Of a stretch of 64,000 bases of DNA, positions 32,693 to 44,600 are shown piece after piece. Within the stretch, counting starts at the first letter, position 1; each line of letters opens with the position of its first letter. The stretch is from Bombyx mori (lineage: Eukaryota > Arthropoda > Insecta > Lepidoptera > Bombycidae): positions 11,471,501 through 11,535,500 of the forward strand of contig NC_085112.1 of NCBI RefSeq assembly GCF_030269925.1. The letters run 5' to 3'. The notes beneath the pieces are model-generated. The model was not told where the DNA came from. It saw only the letters and a list, made by a program, of their open reading frames with translations, and did not search any database. The translations under genes and the position numbers were made by a program.

Positions 32693-35600
32693 CTGCAAAT
32701 TTTAATTGAAAGAAATTAAATGATGATAATGTAAGATTAAATTGTAAAATTAGATTTAATTATTGAATTAGTTTACTGATTTGTGATGTTAATTAGTCCA
32801 TCTTTTGTAGGTAACAATTAACTAAGACATATGGTATGGTATTTACTTACACTAATCGGTCATTGTGTTGGGAAACGTATTGAATAAGATCGTCATCATC
32901 GGACATAAGTTCGTCAGCAAAAGATAAGTATATTTGATACTTTAGAATGATTCCGAGAAATTTTCTAAAAAAAATAAAAAAATGTTAACTTTACGGGAAA
33001 ATCTCTATGTAATTCGATTTCTTGTTCAACATTAAAAGAACTAACCCGATAAATGGTTTATTGAAAACCATATAGGGATCTCCGAGGAAGTCCGAATCAG
33101 ATGATTCGATAAGAGAAAAATTGGAGCGGAAATCACTCCAGCTTCGGGGAATTTTTGCATATGGAATTGATCCCATGAGGACGTTCAGTCTCCATTCATC
33201 TGCAGCCAAATAGAAATTTAATCTGTAAAGTAATTACGTTTATTAGGACAAGTTTAAATGAAAAAATATGTATTATAATGAAATTAAATTAAACATTTTA
33301 TAGTTCACTCACTTTGGCAGATCCCTAAGCGCCGTGATCAGTTGCAAGACTAACCGATGAAAATTTTGATTGTAATTAAATATTTCGATCGGGAACAGAC
33401 CGGCTCTGTGTAAAGCATGGGGATTTAGGGACAGGAGGGACGTAAATCCTGGTATAGCTTCATAGATGGCTGTAAGAAAGAAACAAACAAGTTTATAAAT
33501 AACAAAGTTTCTGGAGCATGTGATAGATAGCGTGGATGTTGGACTTACCGGAATATCGCGGGGCTTCTCTCAGAATGTAAGTATTGTTACTGTGCAAATT
33601 GATAATTTGCTTATACTTTATCTTCATTACGGCTTCATGGGCTTCTATGTAATTTGCTAAACTAACATCCTTGCAGGTGACGGCCCTCATTTTATTAGGC
33701 TGACACCAGTCCACCAATGTTGTTGGACAGGTGCTATTAAATATTGATTCAGAGAAAACTTCAGGATTCATTTCGCCAAAGTTCAGAGCTGTAATTAGTT
33801 TAGCTGCTTGCTTGAACGCTTTCAACCCTCCGAGGTCCTGCGGATAACGAATATTTATTTATGTACATTGGAAAATGTGATTATATGGTCTGTTTAACTT
33901 GATAAACAAACAGGTACCTTCAATTGTAGATTTGCGTGAACTTTCTGATAAATTCCCGCGTGTTTTGGTAATAGGCTCTCTATTAAGTTAGACCAATCTT
34001 CTCCTGTGAGCGACCCTGTTGCATAACATTTGTATAATAAAAAAACATGAACATTTGCTTATTTTAGTTTTCTAAACCTCTTCAAAAGCAAAACAAAACT
34101 AGTTTCTTCTTTCGGATATCTAACTTCTGTATTTAAATGCATTAAACAATTGTTAGGACTGTCTAATAAAGATCTGAATTTTCTAGTTGTAAAAATCAGG
34201 GGTTAGCCGCCAGTTTTGCGGGAACAGTTCGCAACAATAAAACTATAGAGTTTATTTCGGGGTTACAGGGTCATAAATATTTAACGTGCTGAAGATTTGT
34301 GTTGTGTTCGAGTAAAACGGTTCTGTGTTATGGGCGAACAAATTTTGGAAAACGTTCAATGCATTTTCAACAATTTTGGTTCAGCTTTTAAAAGTGCGAT
34401 GAAAGTATTATAATCAGATAATATCTGAAGAGAAACACAATAAGATAATACAATAGTATATCATATTATTGGTATAAACATTTTTACCGCTTAATCAAAA
34501 AATATAAATTTGTATAATTTGAATATTTCGACGTACATACGTAATAATATAAAACTAAATTTAGCAAGTGAGTTGAGTTCCTTATATTTCTTTAAATGCG
34601 TTAGCACAATGTGTGACTTAATAAGAGTAAGAACAAACTATAAAGCAAAGGACAAACTAGAAGAGGCAGAATAATTTCTAACAATCACCTCCAGACAATC
34701 AACAATAGACATCTAAGCAATAAAAAAAATAAAAAAAAAAGACAGTAGGGCTGGCAGACTATGAATATTAATCAATTAACAATTTCGATTTACATACAGA
34801 GATTGGAAAATAAAAAACACATGCACAATAATGTAAATAATTCTAAGGAACACGACAACAGTTTTAATCTTAGGACAAACACAGAATACTATTACGAATT
34901 GGTTTAAACTTTCGCGCTTATTTACATTGTATAGAATAGTATTTGACGGGTTCTTAAACTGGATTCGAAGTCCTCGTGGCCTAAAGGATAAGACGTCCGG
35001 TGCATTCGTATCTAGCGATGCAACGGTGTTCCAATACCGCAGGCGGGTACCAATTTTTCTAATGAAATACGTACTCAACTAACGTTCACGATCGCCTTCC
35101 ACGGTGAAGGAATAACATCGTGTAATAAAAATCAAACCCGCAAAATTATAATTTACGTAATTACTGGTGGGAGGACCTCTTGTGAGTCCGCACGGGTAGG
35201 TACCACTACTCCGCCTATTTCTGTTGTGAAGCAGTAATGCGTTTCGGTTTGAAGGACGGGGCAGCCGTTGAAACTATACTGAGACCTTAGAACTCATATC
35301 TCAAGGTGGGTGGCGCATTTACGTTGTAGATGTCTATGACCTCCTGTAACTACTTAACACCAGGTGGGCTATTTTGGCGCTGAAGTAAGCGTCATGATCA
35401 AGGGAAGAGAGTCCACCAGTCTATTTGTGGCCATTGCTAAACTCATTAAACTTAGAAATCGTGGTAAGAACTCGTCAAATAGTGTTCACAATAAAGACGA
35501 AAGCTTCAAACTATGTCTCTCCCCCATGCATCATTTTGTCCTTTGACGTGCTCTGGTTGCCGTCTCGCTTTCCAGCACAACAGGGATTCAAAGAACTTGC

Positions 35601-38600
35601 GGCTTTTATTAATTAAAACTAAGCTACAGTGTCAGGTTAACCAAAGGTTAAAACGGGAGTGTCGAGTTTTGAAAAGTTTTCTCGTTTAAAACGTGGTGAA
35701 GTTTTGATGCAGTCGTTCAAGTATGTACAGCTCGATTTGGTTTGCGAAATATCAGAATTTATATCGATAATTCTATTTGGTTTTTTTTTTTTTACTGCAC
35801 ACTAATCAGAATAAATTGAAGCACTAAGTAAAATTTTTGGAACGAAGTTCCTTATGGAACGATGCGAAGGGGTACCCTTACCGGGAAAAAACGTCCGTAA
35901 CGTAAGATTTTTATTACTAATGTACACAGTGTACGACTTAACTTTGTAATAACGTACAAATTAGTAATGCGCACGGTGTACGACTTAACTTTGTAATAGC
36001 GTACCAAAAATAACATATTTTTTTATCATTCATTGACCACGATCTCAGAGCGTTCGTTTGCGCAATACACTAACTCTTATGCAAACAACCGTGAATGAAG
36101 TGTACCACAATAAGTTCACACGCTACCGAATGACCGTGGGTTGTTGCGAAACCTTCAGTTTTATTTTCTTTATACCTCTAATATAACTTAAAATTAATAT
36201 TTTTATAATAAGAAACTTCGTTCCTATCCGGTGTCCCACGACACCACACATTTTTTCATATTACTTTTGTTTTCAATTGCGTTTTCAAATGCGGCATTAA
36301 TTGTAGCAGACATATCCGGTTTTTTTTTCGAATTAGGACATCACGATGCCATATGTGAGAAATAGTATTATAAAAATCTGTTTAACATTTTTTTGTTATT
36401 GTGTAACAAGCATCCAAACACACAACCTTTCACATTTATGACGCGAACACTGGAGCCCATAGACATCTACACCACCTTGACACATGAGTTCTAATGTCTC
36501 ACTATTTTAACAGCACAACGGCTGCCCCACCCTTCAAATCGAAACGCATTACTGCTTCACGGCAGAAATAAGTAGGGCGGTGGTACCTACCCGTGCTGAC
36601 TGTAGAGGTCCTACAATGTTATAATTCTTATTCTGGTAGTAGTTGAAATAGGCCCTTAGGCTAACCACGATTAAGTATCGAAATAAAAAAATGGGACGAA
36701 AAGGCGTAAGAAAAACATGAACATAACTTACTAAATAAATGAACAGGCAAGGGCTTCCCAATGGCGTCCAATCCCTTAAGCTTCAAGGCCACGTACTTAT
36801 GTAGTTTTGTGTACAAAGGATTAATTTTGCCCCATAATTCCCTGGCTTTGAGAGTTGCACCTTCGTATTCAACAAGCTCGTCCCAATAGTCTTCAAGAGT
36901 GTTGTAGTCTGCGCAAATACAATATGGAATTATTATAATATAAAAATTTAATATTAAAAAAAAATTGGATTAGCAAGTCCTTCTAAATGATGAATACAAG
37001 CTTTACGATTGAGGGTTATTCTCAAGCCGTCGTTGATATTAAGTTATTACATCCATCAAATTTAGCTCACGCAATAACTGAATGCATATCGATACTCAAT
37101 TAATGGTACAAAAACCAGCAACTCTGTAAATGAGAAACAAGTTATGTAAAAGGTAACAGTAAAGTTGGATCAAATTTAAAGTAAATAAACAGAAAAAAAC
37201 TAACAGGGCCAAACCATATCCCAGAAATTACTTAAACTAAAAAAATACAAATACAGAATTGAATTGAATCTTTTACAGAAATATATATATAGAGAAAGTA
37301 ATTAATTTCCTCAAGTATGCAAAGTTTACTTCTCAAAGCGGTAATCTAGTCCCGGAGACAATATTTCATCCGAATATTCAAAGCAAAAATATCGTTAAGA
37401 ACACATTAAGTTGAATGGATTCAGGCTGATAAAACTGTAGTACCTTATTTTACGACACAATTACCAACGCCGACAATAGAGCTAATCTTTCGGATTGATG
37501 GATTGAATCTTATTCACTGATCTTTATCTATGTATATTCAAAAGATTTGTGAACAAAAATATGAGCAAATCAAATTTTACTCAACTCAAAACAGATTATC
37601 AGTGAATTAGCAATATCGCAAAAAATAATAACCGCATTTTGTATCTGAAGTATTATTACCGGGTTATTTCCGAGTGAGGGGAAACAGTTTAGTTCAATTA
37701 TATCCATTAAAAACGCAGGCTTGCTCATGCAAAAAAGAATAACAACCTATAAGCTTCAAACGATTGAGGTGGTGTTCATTACCGATGTTATGAGGTAGGT
37801 AAAGCCTAATTGGCTGATAAAATATTGCGAGCCAAGTTGAGAGCCAACCAAGAGAAGGACTTATGCTATAAAGTCACAAGTCCGGTCTCTTGTGAAGAAC
37901 TGCATCCCATTTTGGGATCGGAGCTCCTAAGTACTAAAGCGGGTGAAACCCGAAGCTCTTAGGTAGCCGGGTTACGGATGGAGCCCCGGTCCCGACCCCC
38001 TGCTCGGCAGCGGCCGATTTCTGCGTAGTGAGGAGAGCTCTGCCAAGTTGAGTAATAGCATGTTCTTTTTAAAAAAGTCCTGAATAGTAGACAGCGGTTC
38101 AACTGAGCGAGCACCACACATTCCTGACACTTATGAGTGACTGTGACGATTCACCGATCATAATGATCGTTTTTGATATCTAAAGACTAATTACATCACA
38201 AAATAATAAAAACGTCAAACAAATTATGTATGTATGTATGTACATCACGAAACTATGTAGTTAAATCTAAAAATTAATTTAATATACGTTCAATTATGAG
38301 AATATGAAACGATTACAAATTGTAAATGATAAAAAAAATAATTATTTGAAAGCTATGACGTAATTCAATAGATCTTCTTTTATAAACAACCCTATTCAAA
38401 TAACAATACGAGATACTCACGATATTCCGATTGAAATGAAAGGGTTTTTAGAACTGGAATTCTGTACTTGAGAACAATATGAGAATCCTTTCACTGGTAA
38501 GGACTTCAACTTGCCCTTTATTGAATACGTTTACTAGTTGGAATTCAGTAAGTATCATGAGAACAGTAGTTCGAACATTATTTTTCATTTCAATAGAACG

Positions 38601-41600
38601 AATAATGGTGATATTATGTGTTTGAATTAGTGAATCTCTTTTTGTAAGTCCGATCGATCGAATCGAACTGATTATTCCCTATTCCTAATTTGTAGGCAGC
38701 GGCTTGGCTCTGCTCCTGGCATTGCTGACGTCCATGAGCGACGATGACCACTTACCATCAGGTGGGCCGTATGCTCGTCTGCCTACAAAGGCAATTAAAA
38801 AGAAAACCCTTATGTTCCCAGTTTAAGCGTTTAAAAGTTATTCAAATATAAATCTGTATTGCGGTAGTAACGAATGAAACCTCATGGAAACTCAACATAA
38901 AAATATCTTATACTATAACTGACATATTGAATGACATCCTAATACACATCTATAAATACGAAAATATATGATTAGTTTGTTAATTATATTTTATAATTAT
39001 ATTATCAACATCAAATTACTACTTACTTACTTTGGTTCTATTAAACAGTGGTGTGAAAACTTTTTTTTTTTACAAATAAACTTATCTTACTAAATCAAAC
39101 TTACTGTTCTGTTTCGAAGCGTTTCTTAGCAACGGCAGAATATGCTCAAGGTAATCAGTCATATTTGGTAGGTTCTTCTCCCAAGATATCTTCATACGAC
39201 GCAGTGTCTCCTCATCTTGCTGCCTTGCCAAGTTATAGTGTAACTCTGCCAACGGCAAACAATGTTTATGATATCATATAAACATTTAGTTGTATTAATA
39301 TTTTTGCGCCAATATATATCAAGAAATTTTGGCACTAGAAGTCTTAAATTATGAGCTGCGTTTCACATTCATGAGCCTTTTGACTTTACAAAAGAAAAAT
39401 TACATACTTCACATAATTTCCACGATGAAATATAAAAGGCGGAAAAGATAAAAGCATCCGTGTAAAATACTAATGAGCTCGGAATTCTTGCGTTACTGAT
39501 AAGACAATTTTACGAGGCATGTCAATTTCATTAAATGAGCAAAAAAAAGTTGACTTTGTTTACGTGAGGTATGTATAAAAATAAACGTAAACAAATCTAA
39601 GAGACGCGGCGTTAATGAAGTCGAGAAGGTCCTTTTCCGTTTGTGCAAGCGTGAAATCTCGAGCGCTGTTATATTCGTGCAAAAATTTTACAAATTGCCC
39701 TTACGAGGAATGAGAAATTAACTTTTTACATGGCAATTCGTCTCGGACTGTGGAGTTATTAAAAAGTTTCCGTAAGTTTTTTTTTTTTTTTATAAAATTC
39801 CTAATGACTTCTGAATTTCTACACAGACGTAGCCGGCTCTTTAATTTGTCTTTTAAATTCCTTGTACATTGTTCCTTATAGGTGCGTATTCTGTAATTGA
39901 ACGTGCACTGTAATGTTTATTAGGATTTTAATGGTCTCGTGTAGTTACATTAATTACTATTTGTATTTCGGGATTTGATTTTTTTTTAACTGTCTACTTG
40001 CTTTATTGTACGTAATTCGTATTTTTTGTATGTTTTATATATGTAGAGAAAGTGTATTTCTTTTAACATTAACATTACTAAATGATAAATTATGATGATC
40101 TTGCCATCTTGTTGTGTCTTTAAAGCGATTAGTTGCCAATTAAGAAAAACAGTATTATTATTAGCCAATAGATATCGGAAAGAGTTGATTATTAAAAACA
40201 CGAATAAAACAACATTTTCTGAAAATAAATCGTAGCTAGATCGATTTATCGCCCCCGAAATCCTCTGCATACTAAATTTTATAAAAATCATTGAAGCCGT
40301 TTCCGAGATTCAGATTATATATATACAAGAATTGCTCGTTTAAAGGTATAAGATTCGTGCTTGTGTTGTTTGAAAGGCACTTCGAATTAATGTAATATGT
40401 CAATAAAAGACCAGCGATAGAAATGAAGAATTGTGAAATTGTGGAAATTATTTTCTGTCTTCACAATACTGTGAACGAATTTACTATAAACATACACAAA
40501 ATGTCATTTCTTGTTTTCAAAGAGCAATATATTGAAGCCTTATTTCAAATGATATCAAAAATCACAATTAGGAGCTCATAAATATTATTTATATGTAAAC
40601 GTTTTTTGTCATGGAAATAGTGCACATCGTTTTCAAACAAATTTCAATCTTGTTCTCACCTCGTAAAGTGCAGTTTGTACTGGTGCCACAATCGTAGTTC
40701 GTAGCTGTGCGAATCTTGTGCAGAGCCGTGTCCCCGAATGTTACGAGCTGTTAAAGTAAATGAGCCATTGTTAAATCTATACTTCTATATTATTATTATT
40801 ATTTTATTTTTTATTAATTATTATTTATTATTATTAATATTATAAAGAGGAAAGATTTGTTTGTTTGTATTGAATAGGCTCCGAAACTACTGAACCGATT
40901 TGAAAAATAATTTTACTGCTTGAAAGCTACACTATTCCCGAGTGACATAGGTTATAATCTTTCTTGAAAAAAAATAGGGATCCTTACTAAAACTCCAATA
41001 ATGTAACCCAAGGTGTAAAAAAATTACCTAAAATATTCTTTAGATCGCGTGCCCTGCGAAAACTATTGACGATACAATAAAATAATGTACTACGAATTTG
41101 TAGAACACATTATTATTTACAAAAAGTGTCGCGACAGCATATGTCTAACTATTGTAGTAATGCCGCAAAAAGTGTTCTTTTATTTAAAAAAAAAAAAACA
41201 ACGTCAAATATTGTTGAATTTTTTGCTAAAGATCCGAGAGAAGCCGGCGTGGGTCGCTAGTTAATAATAAACGAATAAGAAACAGTTCCGATTATTAATT
41301 TTAGTGTCAAAACTTGAGAAAAAAAACAAAGTAATGGTTCTCTTAGTATTAAATAGCTGCGTAGCGCTGACTCGCCAAATACATCTGGTCAGGTGTAGGG
41401 TTATATTGTATGCCAAGGAGAATTAAATACAAAACAAATAAAATCGTTTTTAATAAAAACGAACACAGTTCTCATTTATGAGTCTAAGTTTTAAGACTAT
41501 AAAATCTTGAGCGTCATACATACCAAAAAATTAAGTTTTTTTTGTTTTTTTTTTATCTATTGCTTAGTTGGGTGGACGAGCTCACAGCCCACCTGGTACT

Positions 41601-44600
41601 GGAGCCGATAGACATCTACAACGTAAATGCGCCACCCACCTTGAGATATAAGTTCTAAGGTCTCAGTATAGTTACAACGGCTGCCCCACCCTTCAAGCCG
41701 AAACGCATTACTGCTTCACAGCAGAAATAGGCAGGGTGGTGATACCTACATGCGGAGCCACAAGATGTCCAGCCACCAGTAATATAGTCTATACATATAT
41801 CATCTTTGAAATTTATATATAGTCATATATCACCTATGGAGAAATACTTTTCATAGCAGGTAACGTTCAGAAACAATATATCATAAAGGTACCATGCAAG
41901 CATTGACCTCATAAATATAAGTGCTGATTTATGTCCAATTACTTTCAAATACCACTTCTATCGCAATAAAATTGTGGAATATATGATAGTTCAAACAAAT
42001 ACTGTGGATAGCTTTTTGTATTTGCTGGATTCAAAATAGGGAAGTGAATTTATTTATTTTTTATTGCTTAGATGGGTGGACGAGCTCACAGCCCACCTGG
42101 TGTTAAGTGGTTACGCGCCACCCACCTTGAGATATAAGTTCTAAGATCTCAAGTAAGTTACAACGGCTGCCCAACCCTTCAAACCGAAACGCATTACTGC
42201 TTCACGGCAGAAATAGGCAGGGCGGTGGTATCTACCCGCGCGGACTCACCAGAGGTCTTACCACCAGTAAACGAGACAGTACATAGAAGAGTACGTTTGC
42301 ACATTAATTTATTAAATTTGTGTTCCTAGTTTTTGAATTGTGAAAACATTGGTTATATTGTATTAGTTATATTTGTCGTACAAGTCATACAAGGGCATTA
42401 TGCGAGAATACTCTTACAATGCGTATCCTATAACGCGGATCCAATCTATCGTGTTATAGGGGGGATTACGGTATTAGGCCTATCGGTAATACTAACCCGA
42501 ATCCACTGTTCACTTTCCATAAGCGTGTCGCCAGGTTGCAACAGAAGCTTAACTTTGCGTCTCAGGATATTGTCGTCCGGGGCTAAAGCGTGAGCGGTAA
42601 GGGTGTTCTTCACTTCCGTTGTTTGATGTTGAGAAAATAGGCCAAACGATTTGTCTCGTTCCAACTGTAAGTATAGTATCATATCTGTATATTATAATTA
42701 ATAAAATACGTGAAGCAAAAACTTTGTATCCCTTTTTACGAAAATCGCGCGGACGGAGGAGTAATTTCCCACACTTATAGAGAGTATAGAGAAGGAGTGC
42801 ACAGTGCTAATATTTTTTTTAAATAATGCATAAAAGATACATTAAATCAATAAAGAAAACATTACACACACTACATACCATGTATTTGACGCACACACGC
42901 ATGCATACCTACTATTTATTGTCAGACTTTTGTTCTTGACGTCTGTTGTCAAATTGAGAATAGAATATGGTTTTTTCTTTGTTACTATTTTTTATAGTGT
43001 AGTCTTGGCAAAATTTTTGATTACAGAAGTATAAAATACAATCATAATAGTGTACAAACTTACAATTCCAATTAATTATAGTCGAATTTCGACTACTGCG
43101 GGACCTCTAGTTATTATTAATACGTAAAGCAAAAACTTTGTATCCCTTTTTACGAAAATCGCGCGGACGGAGGAGTATGAAATTTCCCACACTTATAGAG
43201 AGTATAGAGAAGGAGTGCACAGTGCTAATATTTTTTTTAAATATTGCATAAAGTATACATTAAACCGATAAAGAAAACATTACACATACTAACATGTATT
43301 TGACACACACACGCATTTATACTATTTTGTTTATTGTTAAAGTCTGTGGTCAAGTTCAATTAATATTGATTTCTTTAATATTATTTATCTATAGTGTAGC
43401 CTTAGCGAAATCTGTGATTATAGAAGTATAATATAGTATTTGACAATAAATAGAACCATAATAATGTTCAACTTATAATTTAAATTAAAAATTATAGTCG
43501 AATTTCGACTACCGGGCCATCACTAGTAGCTGCTAATTATCACAAGAAACTTTATTTTAGGTTTCAATTTTAATGCACTAAATGTCTTAACGAGCTCATT
43601 CCCAACTTTACGCTATTTTTTGGAGTTTACTCCTTTAGAATCGATTTACATATATAGGCCCGGGGTATGAAAATTATGGGGACCAAAATCGTACTAGCAT
43701 GTCACACGAAATGCGTTATGCGCCTGATTGCGCATGTCACACGAAATGCGTTATCGCAGGTGACGCCGGGCTGCTGCGCCGGCAGTCCGCCACAAAGCCT
43801 CGTACTGATCGCGCGTTTCTCTCATTATTGTATTTTCATATATTTGTTAGTCGTTTGTTTTGTGTCTCGTTAATTTGTTAATAATCTGTAGTGTATCGTG
43901 TTGTCGTAATATAGAACTATTTCTCGTATTGTTTCGTTTAATTTTTGAAGTGAAACTTCCTTATCGGCGTTGGAAAAAAATTTACCGTCACATTTTTCGG
44001 TTACGCGTCACATTTTTCCGTTACGCGCCATCTTTTTTGTATTCATGTCTATGATAATAAAATCCTTTTGTTTAAACTTTATCTAATTTAACTTTTTTGT
44101 ATTCATGTCTATGATAATAAAATCCTTTTGTTTAAACTTTATCTAATTTAACTTTATTTAACCAATTTCTAGAAAGTTGCATGTAGATCATTTTTCGAAA
44201 AATAAGGCCATAAAGAAGTTTCACTTCTTACGTGTGTACACTAGTACACGCACACATTTTTTATATCCAGTAAACTCCAGTCGTGCGTCGGAGCGGACAC
44301 ACACACTTTTTTTTATTGTTTAGATGGGTGGATCAGCTCACGGCCCACCTGTTGTTAAGTGGTTGGCGGAGCCCATAGATATCTACAACGTTAATACTGC
44401 GACCAACCTTGAGATATAAGCTCTAAGGTCTCCATTTTTACAGTACAACGGCTGCCTCACCAAACCGAAACGCATTACTTTAACGCATTAGTTGGTTAGA
44501 GGAGCTTATAAGCTTTAAGTCCTGAACGTTGTCATCTGACTTGAAACATAACTTCGATGTCACAATATGCATGTTTGCTTCGCGACAGGAATAAACAGGG

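Noticed and set aside
35364..35616. Overlapping frames of 60 and 63 codons after a Bm1
   Set aside because: No domain or splice logic; in an intron of the ACE-like gene.
39986..40291. 101-codon minus-strand frame inside an intron
   Set aside because: Overlaps an RTE-like tail and sits between two well-supported ACE-like exons without fitting the ACE alignment.
43667..44054. Overlapping plus-strand frames with a repeated CHTK word
   Set aside because: Arise from a tandem word inside the family 3 repeat.
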